From: Aedes albopictus
Taxonomy: Eukaryota > Arthropoda > Insecta > Diptera > Culicidae
Length of the DNA: 64,000 bases
Reading direction: 5' to 3'
Assembly (NCBI RefSeq): GCF_035046485.1
Contig: NC_085137.1
Coordinates: 256,020,733-256,084,732 of the forward strand
Shown here: piece after piece, positions 33,160-44,490 of the stretch
Layout: every line of letters starts with the position of its first letter
Position numbering within the stretch: position 1 is the stretch's first letter
Program-made: the position numbers and the translations under genes
The notes under the pieces: model-generated
What the model was told of the DNA's origin: nothing
What the model saw: only the letters and a program-made list of their open reading frames with translations
Databases searched by the model: none

Positions 33160-33532
33160 GTTCACCTACATTGTTACTTTTCGACAAATTTATCAAGTGG
33201 TGTCAGTATATTTCCTTGCCGGTAATTTCACATGGCGAACAGTGGGGCATACCGTTGACAGTTACATAAAATTTCCGCATATTGTTCCGTTCCATCACAC
33301 TCTCTTCTTGCTGGGGCCGGATCAAAACTCCCGACGCCATAATGTTCCGGTCCCTATGGCGGATTTTATGCGAAATAACATCCAAAGGTGCGGATGCGGC
33401 ACAAAATCCGATGTGCCTGAATGTTATAACTTGTTGAAAACCACTGGATTGGCTCTCATGCTCTCGTCATTCTGCGTACTCGCCGATAGCATTTCGTTAT
33501 ACCTTCGGTCGATGCACTATCGCAGAAATTAA
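33160..33532 (+). CDS. Orphan terminal exon, unidentified protein
   Basis: It follows a good acceptor (TTTTTCTAATTGTAG) and gives 123 codons plus TAA, needing two bases from an upstream exon. The protein has FRQIYQVVSVYF, a Cys cluster RCGCGTKSDVPECY and one predicted C-terminal membrane helix (LALMLSSFCVLADSISLYL). A poly(A) signal follows 75 bases after the stop, as for a true last exon. No partner exon lies between here and the transporter. It would have to come from inside or before that gene, or this is a displaced exon. I do not recognise the family. Confidence 0.45.
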
Positions 33533-33606
33533 TTAGAAGAATTGTAACCGCCGTGTTGTGTATATATACGTATACGTGTGGTCTTGTAATGTGTATTTTA
33601 GGTGTG

Positions 33607-33612
33607 AATAAA
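33607..33612 (+). terminator. Poly(A) signal AATAAA
   Basis: Located 75 bases after the stop of the orphan exon and followed by a T/GT-rich stretch (TTTTAATGTGTTTG). Confidence 0.55.
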
Positions 33613-33811
33613 GTTACCTTTTAATGTGTTTGTTTCGCTACACCCCGAACTCCAGGTCGTAACATAACTTAATTACATTGAAGATATTATAGGTTAAAGA
33701 ACTGTATTTTTGATAGTTGGACAGATGCTGGAGTGAACAAAATTTATTCATCTATAAATAACACTGCTAAATTCAGGAAATGAGGAGACTATTTCTACTG
33801 CTCAGCAGTTA

Positions 33812-34407
33812 GGGTAAAAGGGTATAATACAATACGCCCCACCGGGGCAAAACGCCCCTCTTCATTTTCTAGCAATTCAAGCGCTTTTCGCATGCGTGAT
33901 CGATTAGAGATCTGAAATATTGAAGAATAATTGCCATCAAGCTGGTCCGTTAGTTGATTGGTACAGAAAAGCAATAAAAATATCAAAAAGTCTGAAATCG
34001 AGGCTTTTGGCGTAATATTTTACCTCTTGTAAACTGGCTTCATTGTAAATGAAGCTAGTTCTTTTCGCTTGTGTTATTTTGCAACTTTTATGCAGTTGAA
34101 CACTTGTTAAAAGACCCTCCTAGGAAAAGCATGTGGTGGAATTAATCCTTGGTACAGTTTTATCACGGGGCTGGACGTTTTTCTTTTGATGGGGCGTATT
34201 GCCCCGTTTGTTTTGATTAGGTAAATTTTGGAACATTTTCGAAAAAAGTTTCAAAGCTTCCATAGCCGTCCCTCCAAAGGCAAAGTTCCCATGCAACACT
34301 TCACTGATTTTAGAAACAACGATTTGCAGTGGACAATAGATGGAATAAGGCGTCACTTTTAGATATATTGCCATTTCTGCTTAAGGGGGGCACATTATAC
34401 CTGTTTA
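33812..34407. mobile_element. MITE with TTAGGGTAAA-type ends
   Basis: Left end TTAGGGTAAAAGGGTATAAT and right end close to its inverse (ATTATACCTGTTTACCCTA). Inner blocks of ATACGCCCC also pair with GGGGCGTAT. AGCAG flanks both sides. Non-coding; the minus-strand open frame inside is chance. Confidence 0.65.
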
Positions 34408-34419
34408 CCCTAGAAGCAG

Positions 34420-35048
34420 TTTGATTGTACTCAAAACAGGGGATTGTGATTGCTGTTTTATTTAAATTATTCTCCGTTTGGAAATTTCAATTGATTCGAA
34501 ATCTGACAATCGGAGTAATGTCGTTTTCGTTTTTGATTCAGTTCCAACCTGGGTTGGAACTGGATGAGATCACAGTTTCAACCCCAACCCGACTTCGGTT
34601 TCGCTTGTACTAAAGTTTGTTTGAGTTTGTTTGACGTTTGTTTGTGTATACATTTTCCGCCAATCCAGTTCCAACCCAGGTTTAAAAACGAATTCGACAT
34701 AAGTATAGAGGAAACAGATTCGGCATGGGTGCAAAAAATATGAATTGATGACATTCCTGTAGAGAATCTTTTTGGATCAAATGAAGAGTTTGAAACAAAT
34801 GGAATGCATATCCAAGTGCGGAACTATTGTTTGATGATTTAATCCGGAAGGGGCAGGGATTGATGACAATGGAAATTTCAGAGAAACACGAAAAATGTAG
34901 AGTAAAGTATTTTTGTTGCATGTTAACAATCGACAAAAAGGGTCGTTATAGCCGAATGATGATTAAGATGATTTTCTTCCATTGAATTACATTATTTACC
35001 CAAATATATGTAAAAATTTTACCAATGTTATCCAAGTATGAGTTAAGT
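34420..35048. other. Intergenic sequence, weak palindromes only
   Basis: Contains the palindrome CAGTTCCAACCTGGGTTGG-AACTG near 34540 and a second half-copy near 34665. No gene seen. Confidence 0.35.
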
Positions 35049-35052
35049 ACCT

Positions 35053-35425
35053 TGTAACCGTTCGTCGAATTAGCACGAGAGATTGTCAAAACGCGGTGGC
35101 TTTTGCGCCACTCTCGCGTACGAGAGACCACCGGTTCAATTTAAGTTTGCCCGACTAATGTGACGACTCTTTACTCAAGGGTTTCCTCGAACGGCCGCTG
35201 ACTCAATTAAACCCTAAACGCACTAAACTTAATACACAAATCATACAAACTAAAACAATAACGGAAACTTACTCAAAAAGACTAAAGAACTGAATAAACT
35301 ACAACAACCGAACAAATAAAAGTGTTTGAAATGAATTTATTAATTACTTAATCAAAAGAACGAAAACAAGAACAATAAACAATCGAATTCATTTTAAATG
35401 TATATTATTTCACAAAAATGCTCGT

Positions 35426-35482
<57 letters not shown>

Positions 35483-36541
35483 TCATGGCCATGAACTCAG
35501 AAACGTACCTGCGCAGGTTTTATTCGTCGACGGTGGTTTCTCCTGGCCAATCGTCGACGTTAGCTCGCTGTCCTAAATATTCGCCGGACTATAGGTGCGG
35601 AGGGGCGTCGGCGGTCCGGTACTCTGCCCGATCGTGCGTCACCGCACGCAGGTAGGCCGGAAATAATTCCCCTGTACTCCGTTTAACTGCCAGTAACTGG
35701 CGGGCGAGGACGAGCGTTGTGACAGCAAAAATGGCTTAAAGCCCAAAATAAAAAGCGTCTCTTGGACGCTGAGGTCCAAGGACGAAACACAGAGTTAAGA
35801 CAATATACACTAAAAACGAATTCAAATTTACAATTACCTTTTTTACAACAACTAAACGCACAGGAAACAGAGCATCTGCCCCTGGCGACAAAATCCAAAA
35901 TTAAAGTCACTACAGAATGAGAAACAAAGACAATTAACGTTAAATTCACTTCAAATGACACTACATTACGAAACTACATTTACTACAAAAACACTACACA
36001 CCTTTAACAAAACTTAAAACTGGCAGAAGGTCGCTCAAGCTAGCTTCTGTTCTCCAGCCGACTCAAACTGAAAATGATGGAGTCAAGTCGAATTCTCTAG
36101 TCAAGTAAATTTCCTGTTATAGAAACAGTCGTCTATACAATCTACAAACTATTATTTACAAGTGCGCCAAATTCAAACCGCACATGGCCGCAAAACTATT
36201 TAGCGCCATCGAAAAAGTCCTATAGGATACATAACATGAATCGTCATTAGCTTAGCCTAGACACAAACCTTATATGAAACGGATAATCTCTACTAAATGA
36301 AACGGTTCAAATTCAAAGACAAATTCAACGAATCCAATTCACGTAAGATTTTACTTAAAAAGACAAAAACGTCAAAAGCTACAAATTAACTGAAATAATC
36401 ATGAAAATAATATAATGAATTATTAAAAAAAAAACAAATTCTAAAATAAAAATCAAAATATTCAAAAAAAATATAACAATTTAATCAAATTGAATTCAAA
36501 CTTTATTTTACTTAAAAGAATAAAAACGTCAAAACGTTACA
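35053..36541 (-). repeat. Left LTR (3' LTR in element orientation)
   Basis: 1489 bp. Contains a (GT)26 tract at 35429-35481 and non-coding AT-rich flanks. Compared with the right copy only single changes were noticed, for example near 35210 and 36486. Confidence 0.92.
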
Positions 36542-36556
36542 TCACACCACCCAGTT

Positions 36557-36597
36557 TTATGAAAATTTGATCAGAGGAACTGATCAAATTTTCATAA
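36557..36597. other. Perfect 18-bp hairpin beside the 3' LTR
   Basis: TTATGAAAATTTGATCAG, loop AGGAA, then the exact inverse. It sits just inside the left LTR, close to the putative polypurine tract. Confidence 0.8.
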
Positions 36598-36825
36598 CTC
36601 ACAAAATACTCTAAAAAAACTCAGTTGAATCAAACTTAACGTAAAACACAAAACTTATGTCCAGTTTACATTGATGGTCATAGAGCAATTAACAACACGG
36701 AAAGACTCGAACACGACTACCACAAAGGGAATTTTCCACTGTCAAACAACTTACATAACCGTTACTCCTTGAACGATTACCACAATGGAAACTCCGCAAT
36801 GTCAAAAAACTTACATAGCCGTGAT

Positions 36826-37100
36826 CTTAACGTAACGGAACTACAGTTAGTTGCATCATCAACACCCTCGTTGACACATTCGCAACTCTAACTGCTTAAA
36901 CTCGGATCCTCAGAGTCCATCAGCTCATTGCGTCTGACCTCCTCCCTGATTCTCCTTAACGTAACGGAACTACAGCTGGTTGCATTATCAACACCCTCGT
37001 TGACACATTTGCATACCAAACTGCTTAAACTCGGATCGTCAGAGTCCATCAGCCCATTGCGTCTGACCTCCTCCCTGACTCTCCTTAACGTAACGGAACT
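36826..37100. repeat. 129-bp tandem repeat in the LTR element
   Basis: CTTAACGTAACGGAACTA recurs at 36826, 36955 and 37084, exactly 129 bases apart. Two full units and the start of a third are present. Confidence 0.85.
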
Positions 37101-38983
37101 AAACCGCAGCTGATTGCACATCAAAACTCTGTTTGACTCATCTGCAATCAAGTACTGTATAAACGTAAGCAGAAATAAATTCTAAACATCAAACTTATTT
37201 TGACAAAACTCAGAATCTGCAAAAAATATCGAACAGCTCTATGTAAACATCCAATGTAAACTGACAGCATAAAATCTTGCATGCAAGTTCTACTACCAAC
37301 TGCAACGAAACGTACTGTCAACGCGAGTGACGTTTGCGCTGTCACTGACGCGAGACGAAAAGGAACGCAAAAACAAAAACAAAAATAAAAACAAATCAAA
37401 ATCGGTGGTGTTCGTCACGTCGCGAGTGGAAGGAAAACAACTTAATTCATAAACCGGGGGAGTATTCACTACTTTTTCTATTTATATAAAGAACTCATTC
37501 CTTTATGTGTTATTTACAGGAATTCGTCGACGGACTGCAACATACGTCCGCGGTATCGGTAGAAAAAGGTAATGTAAAGTAAAGTAAAGTAAAAGTAAAG
37601 TTTCAGTGATGCAAGATGGCGAAATCTTTCTTCGCGACGACGTCGAAAAAGGTAAACATCGCTAATGGACTATGTTTCCATTATCGATGCGATCGATTGA
37701 TAGATTTTTATTGCGGTTGTTGTCTGGGGAATGTACCCGAGACTGATCGCAATAATTTACGTTTACATCGCGAGAAAAAAAAAACGAATAAAATATTTAA
37801 CAAACTTTATATAAAAAAACTTAAAAAAAACGTTTTTGTAAACCTTTCTAATTATTATTACCTATTTACAGATTTTTCGACGGCTATCTTCAAACGGCGG
37901 TCCTTACACGACGAGACCATAAAAATGGAGTAAAACTGGAAAGAAAATAACGAATTTACGAAGATCGACTGATACTTTTCTTCGGATACCTTAGAGATGT
38001 ACCTGTTCCTCACAGAATCAGATGATCCTCTAAAAGTACGATAAACAGTATCAGAAGAAAGGATCCGACGCGAAAGTTGTGTTTCGGAACAAACGATGTA
38101 GGACTGATCCTAGGACTGATCTCTCTATCACAGATTCATGGCGGCGTTAACTTTCACGACGAAAACAAATTTATCGGGTGAGTTGTTCCAATTTTTCAAA
38201 TAATCTAACTTTAAAACTAACATAATATATATAAACACACTAAATTAGCTGAGTAAGCCTTTTCGCTAACCCAAAACCTTAAGAGACAGTACATTTGGTT
38301 GACTAGCGTAAAGCTGTCTTCCAAACCCGTCACATCAAAACAACAATATATACATCTCTATACAAAATTTCATTGACCGAATTCAATGATAATTTTGCTT
38401 AAAAAGAGAAAAACGTCGAAAACGTTTTTCTTTACATAATTTCAACTATTATTGGACAAATTGTCTCAAGTTCATAAAAGATATTCAAGAAAGTGAAAAA
38501 AAAATATACAAAACCTATTTGCTCTAGAGAACATTCAAAATGTCAAATGAAAACACACGAAAATCTGGACAAAAACATCAATTGGTCATAGAAAAAGGTC
38601 AACTTACATGCTATTTATGCTTTAAGTAGATCTTAGCGTCAAATTTGAATCAACTGAAGGTAAATCAACTAAAAAAAACTGAATTGAACTAAAAATTTAA
38701 CGAAATAAAGTCTGGAATATCGAAAAATTAACGAAAGTTGTACGAAACTAAAAAAAATATTGAATCAAAATCAATTAAATTCAAAAACCGTAATCAAAAC
38801 TAAAAGTTAATAAAAATCAAACAAAAAAATTCAAAAATATCTTAAAAACTATACAAATTCAATCCAACCTACACCAAAAACCAAAATTCAATATAAAAAA
38901 CTAATCAAAAATACAAAACTTGAAACAAACAAACAAATTTCTATTTAATTTAGAAATTTATAGTTTTTGACGTTGGGCGCCAA
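37100..38983. other. Internal region of the LTR element, no recognised protein
   Basis: AT-rich. It includes an AAAGT pentamer tract near 37573-37600 and several acceptor-like TTTACAG and donor-like AAAAAGGTAA sites on the + strand. No retroelement domain is encoded. Confidence 0.5.
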
Positions 38984-39356
38984 TGTAACCGTTCGTCGAA
39001 TTAGCACGAGAGATTGTCAAAACGCGGTGGCTTTTGCGCCACTCTCGCGTACGAGAGACCACCGGTTCAATTTAAGTTTGCCCGACTAATGTGACGACTC
39101 TTTACTCAAGGGTTTCCTCGAACGGCCGCTGACTCAATTAAACCCTAAACTCACTAAACTTAATACACAAATCATACAAACTAAAACAATAACGGAAACT
39201 TACTCAAAAAGACTAAAGAACTGAATAAACTACAACAACCGAACAAATAAAAGTGTTTGAAATGAATTTATTAATTACTTAATCAAAAGAACGAAAACAA
39301 GAACAATAAACAATCGAATTCATTTTAAATGTATATTATTTCACAAAAATGCTCGT

Positions 39357-39421
<65 letters not shown>

Positions 39422-40160
39422 TCATGGCCATGAACTCAGAAACGTACCTGCGCAGGTTTTATTCGTCGACGGTGGTTTCTCCTGGCCAATCGTCGACGTT
39501 AGCTCGCTGTCCTAAATATTCGCCGGACTATAGGTGCGGAGGGGCGTCGGCGGTCCGGTACTCTGCCCGATCGTGCGTCACCGCACGCAGGTAGGCCGGA
39601 AATAATTCCCCTGTACTCCGTTTAACTGCCAGTAACTGGCGGGCGAGGACGAGCGTTGTGACAGCAAAAATGGCTTAAAGCCCAAAATAAAAAGCGTCTC
39701 TTGGACGCTGAGGTCCAAGGACGAAACACAGAGTTAAGACAATATACACTAAAAACGAATTCAAATTTACAATTACCTTTTTTACAACAACTAAACGCAC
39801 AGGAAACAGAGCATCTGCCCCTGGCGACAAAATCCAAAATTAAAGTCACTACAGAATGAGAAACAAAGACAATTAACGTTAAATTCACTTCAAATGACAC
39901 TACATTACGAAACTACATTTACTACAAAAACACTACACACCTTTAACAAAACTTAAAACTGGCAGAAGGTCGCTCAAGCTAGCTTCTGTTCTCCAGCCGA
40001 CTCAAACTGAAAATGATGGAGTCAAGTCGAATTCTCTAGTCAAGTAAATTTCCTGTTATAGAAACAGTCGTCTATACAATCTACAAACTATTATTTACAA
40101 GTGCGCCAAATTCAAACCGCACATGGCCGCAAAACTATTTAGCGCCATCGAAAAAGTCCT

Positions 40161-40573
40161 TGTTTCGTCCAGGGCTAGGACTACGTTGTGTGGATGATTG
40201 GTAGGGGGGGGGGGGGGACTCCAGGCGATGAAGAACAACTTTTGGATTTGAACTATATATTTGCCATCGAGACAGACGGCGTGTCTGCTCGATGGGGAAA
40301 CGATGAAACTTATACCTATTTACAATTTCTCTGTCGCCTTTTATAGGCGACAGACACAGTACGGATAAACAATATTCAATTAAACTCTATTGTCGCGCGC
40401 ATCGCAGTACGCTGGATGTTGCACATACGGTGCCCACCGCGTCGTCGGGCAGACGAGTTAAAGATTGAACAATGCGCAGCGTGGTTGAATGGAAACGCAC
40501 GCTGCTTGCTTGGATGAGATAGAGCCTACGTTTGCGCCGCTGCTGCTGGTGCGAGATACAACATCCCTCAACA
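40161..40573 (-). repeat. TRIM-like left LTR
   Basis: 413 bp including a G run near 40203 and the CTGTCGCCTTTTATAGGCGA palindrome, which is present in both copies. Confidence 0.9.
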
Positions 40574-41183
40574 TCCCGGCGCCTCAAAACGAAATTGTTA
40601 AATTTTCGTTTTCAATTCAAGTAGGTACCTGCGCAGCTCGCTTGGATGCTCTTGATCGGATGGATGATCGGTGTCGTCGATGCTCCTACAAGCCGACCGG
40701 TGGTACGTCGACGACTGATTTCGGATGGAATGGTTGGTTGTTGATTGATGCTACTGATGCTGGTCGTTGGGAGGCTCCTGTTGCCGGATGACAACGTGAC
40801 CTGGCTGCGCCGAGTGGCAGGTCGGATTTCCCAGTTGCCAGCGGATACTGCCGTTGGTCGAATCGGAAGGAAGAACTACGCTTCGGAGGTTCCACGCGCC
40901 GGTGGAAGGAATGACCAGATGATTCGACCAGTTGGATGGATGGATTGATGGGTTCGCCGATCCGTGGAATGGACACGCCGGCCCGGGGTTTACTTCGATG
41001 AGCTCGCCGGCTCGGATGGACATGCCTGTCCGGAGGATGGATGGATGGTCCGTTGCCTTCTTCGTTGTTTCCTGGGTCCCGTCGGAATAGGATAATGTTG
41101 TCCGCGATCGCTCCCTTGCGATCGGTCCTTGGAATGGTCGGTTCGCGGTCGCTCCCTGGCGGCCAATCCTGGTCACGGCACCA

Positions 41184-41595
41184 TGTTTCGTCCAGGGCTA
41201 GGACTACGTTGTGTGGATGATTGGTAGGGGGGGGGGGGGACTCCAGGCGATGAAGAACAACTTTTGGATTTGAACTATATATTTGCCATCGAGACAGACG
41301 GCGTGTCTGCTCGATGGGGAAACGATGAAACTTATACCTATTTACAATTTCTCTGTCGCCTTTTATAGGCGACAGACACAGTACGGATAAACAATATTCA
41401 ATTAAACTCTATTGTCGCGCGCATCGCAGTACGCTGGATGTTGCACATACGGTGCCCACCGCGTCGTCGGGCAGACGAGTTAAAGATTGAACAATGCGCA
41501 GCGTGGTTGAATGGAAACGCACGCTGCTTGCTTGGATGAGATAGAGCCTACGTTTGCGCCGCTGCTGCTGGTGCGAGATACAACATCCCTCAACA
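41184..41595 (-). repeat. TRIM-like right LTR
   Basis: 412 bp, identical to the left one apart from G-run length. Confidence 0.9.
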
Positions 41596-42200
41596 GTCCT
41601 ATAGGATACATAACATGAATCGTCATTAGCTTAGCCTAGACACAAACCTTATATGAAACGGATAATCTCTACTAAATGAAACGGTTCAAATTCAAAGACA
41701 AATTCAACGAATCCAATTCACGTAAGATTTTACTTAAAAAGACAAAAACGTCAAAAGCTACAAATTAACTGAAATAATCATGAAAATAATATAATGAATT
41801 ATTAAAAAAAAAAACAAATTCTAAAATAAAAATCAAAATATTCAAAAAAAATATAACAATTTAATCGAATTGAATTCAAACTTTATTTTACTTAAAAGAA
41901 TAAAAACGTCAAAACGTTACAACCTATAGTAACAAAATTCTATAAACTGGCCTTAGTGTAGCATGTAGCAAGTTTAACGATGAGATTCACCACTTCTTTT
42001 ACTTGCCTCATGGTGTTATGTATCTTTGCTGTGGTGAGTTGCATATTAAAAGGCACAGTGAAATTATGTAGAGGCTCTTGGGGTTGAACGCTTTGTCGAA
42101 GAAAACCTTGGTACAACATTTGACCGGCGTCGTCGCGTAGGTGTACATTCAGAAACGCACAAAAAAGAAATGTACATACATTGAAACATTTATTACTATA

Positions 42201-42978
42201 AAGTGGGGCGGGGCAAGATGGGTCACCTAAGGATGGATCACCGTAACTTTGTAAATACAAATCGTATTGATTTGTATTCGTCCGCTACTCTTTAATACAC
42301 TAGTTAGCTATGTTAAGTTGATAAAAAGTTCATTAAATACAAAATATGATATTAAACAAGCTGTTTTAAAAAGTGATCGATTTTGCGCCGTGAAAAAAGT
42401 GCGGGGCAAGATGGGTCACCTTTGAAGTAATTCACATTTTCTCAGCGAAAAACGTCAAAATATAAGATTTGTTCCGCATTCATATATGCTCCATATCAAT
42501 ACTGAGTAAACAGTAAACAAGAGCTACTAGTAAACATTTTATAAATTTATTTGGAATATAAAAAACTTTACGATTTGAGTGGTCCTAAGGCGACTTGAAA
42601 ATCGATGTTTTCACTAAAAAAATATCATAATTTCATGTTATAATTTTGAGCGTTCATTCCGCTTGATTGAAGTCATTTATGAGATAGTCTTGTATTAAAA
42701 AATAATTATCTTTTGGATGCTCCAAAAGTACGTTCAAAATTGAAGGTGACCCATCTTGCCCCGCGGCCGTTTATATGGAGATTATATGGAATGTATCGCA
42801 TAAGAAAAATGGCTAAAAACTATTTTATTTTTTATTTCCAATGAGGGTGAATAGTTTTTCAATCAATGCCCTAAACTTTTGTATATTCATGCTGGTCATC
42901 TCACAAAATTATTAACATAATCAAAACATGAGTAGTGCGCCCGAAAATGGCACTGACCCATCTTGCCCCGCCCCACCC
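42201..42978. mobile_element. TA-flanked MITE with nested inverted repeats
   Basis: Outer ends read GTGGGGCGGGGCAAGATGGG at the left and its inverse at the right, with TA on each side. A second inner pair, GCGGGGCAAGATGGGTCACC (near 42401) and its inverse (near 42745), repeats the motif. 778 bp, without coding capacity. Confidence 0.85.
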
Positions 42979-42989
42979 TACGTTGAAAC

Positions 42990-44030
42990 AACTAAAATTA
43001 TTACAATTTACAATTTTGTAACAAACAGTATCAATTTACGAGATAAATTGAAATTAGAAAGCATGCGGAAAGCAGCAAGCTTCAAAATATGTCATTCGAT
43101 ATTCAGAAAATCAAAACTTCGGCACTGATTTGAAGAATATGGAATTGTCTCCTTCTCTATGACTTCCTCAATAATTTCCCCCGTCATGTCAGCTTGACTT
43201 GAAGCAAGTGATTTTTGCTTCTCAATTAGAAGCAGTTGCTTCGAGAAGGGGTCTAGTCCTTCGACCAACCTTTGCGCCACCTTTTCCTCTTCATTTAAAT
43301 TTGAATGTCGTTCCACGGAACTGACACCTGCATCTGCACATTTTTGTCCTATTGGCGGTGATGACAGAGTATTTCTTGTTGCTGGAAAGAGGGCGTATCA
43401 ATATTTCCAGCCACCACTTCTCCGGAGAATTACATGCGATTGTACACACCGTGGATGGCTATGCTATACAATGTTCACTAATTTAACGTTTGAGATTTAC
43501 GCCTTTTTCTATGTGTTAGCGCTGGTCGAAACAAGCATCACATTGTTTACCTGGCAGTAGCGTAGCCAGAAATTGTCTCTGGGAGGGGTTTTCAACAGTC
43601 AATAATACCTTTTTTGATTTGACACTTACATTTCGTAAACAGCAATGAGCAAATGGAATACTCCTTTTTTGAAAATAGCGGATCGTCAGACGCGTTTTAT
43701 TTTTAAAATTTGTTCCACAAATTTCAGCTCTGGGGAGAAGTTTTAATCCTACACCCCCCCCCCCTCCCCCCCCCCCCCGTGGCTACTCAGGGTACTCAAA
43801 CTATCCCCATAAACGTTGAGGAAAAGAATTGTGTTAGTAGGGCGGGGTTGTTATGAGGAGCTCTATTCGACAGTCTAGGGTGCAGTTGACATTTGATGGA
43901 TGGTTTTCAGAGCTGTTAAATGAACTTACATTGATATTCCTGGAAGAGAGTATATTAGTGAAACAAACTGCTCATTGTAAAAAGGCAAGCAGTAAAAGCA
44001 GTAGTTGAGTGTTTTTGAGTGTCCAAATTT
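42990..44030. other. Intergenic sequence, nothing firm
   Basis: Only a C-run (about 43752-43780) stands out. A minus-strand 74-codon frame at 43092-43316 has no recognised motif. Confidence 0.35.
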
Positions 44031-44490
44031 ACTTTAGATCAATCATTACATTCATTTGTTTCATTAAGACAAGACATAACCAACAATAGTACGCCACAAT
44101 ACTCGGTTTGTGGCTGCCGCTCTCCATCCTCGGTCGCGCCCAATGCTCGCCAAGTCACGCTCCACCTGGTCCGCCCATCGTGCTCTCTGCGCTCCACGCC
44201 TTCTTGTGCCAACCGGATCAGTTGCAAACACCAACTTTGCAGCGTTGTTGTACGGCATTCTTGCAACATGCCCCGCCCACCGTATCCTTCCGGCTTTGGC
44301 CACCTTCTGGATGCTGGGTTCGCCGTAAAGTGCAGTGAGCTCGTGGTTCATCATTCTCCGCCACACACCGTTCTCCTGCACACCGCCGAAGATCGTCATT
44401 ACCACGCGTCGCTTGAAAACTCCAAGTGCTTGCAGGTCCTCCTCCAGCATGGTCCATATCTCGTGCCCGTAGAGGACGACCGGTGGTTTA

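Larger units (their letters stand above)
40161..41595 (-). mobile_element. TRIM-like miniature LTR retrotransposon nested in the LTR
   Basis: 413- and 412-bp direct repeats (40161-40573 and 41184-41595) flank 610 bp. Ends are TGTTTCGTCC and CCCTCAACA. The target duplication is GTCCT (40156-40160 and 41596-41600). Next to the right repeat the minus strand reads TGGTGCCGTGACCAGGAT, a primer-binding-site-like sequence, so the element runs right to left. The repeats differ by G-run length only, so it is very young. Internal frames do not look like gag or pol. Confidence 0.92.
35053..41921 (-). mobile_element. Non-autonomous LTR retrotransposon, nearly identical LTRs
   Basis: Two direct repeats (35053-36541 and 38984-41921, the latter enlarged by an insertion) begin TGTAAC and end GTTACA. 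They flank 2442 bp of internal DNA. The target duplication is ACCT (35049-35052 and 41922-41925). The primer-binding site lies beside the right LTR on the minus strand (TTGGCGCCCAACGTC), so the element runs right to left. A G-rich TGGGTGGTGTGA lies next to the left LTR as polypurine tract. No gag or pol reading frame is present, so it depends on another element, probably of the Ty3/gypsy type judging from the 4-bp target and Lys-like primer site. The LTRs differ by very few bases plus repeat length, so insertion is recent. Confidence 0.92.
38984..41921 (-). repeat. Right LTR (5' LTR) interrupted by a nested element
   Basis: Same 1489-bp repeat as the left LTR, with a (GT)30 tract at 39360-39420. 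It is split after the AAAAAGTCCT block near 40160 by a 1435-bp insertion and resumes at 41596. Confidence 0.92.

Noticed and set aside
35398..35655. Open frame in the LTRs (also 39349-39594)
   Set aside because: Starts through the GT tract and lies in a long terminal repeat; not a gene.
41940..42260. 106-codon minus-strand frame
   Set aside because: Overlaps the MITE end and shows no domain.
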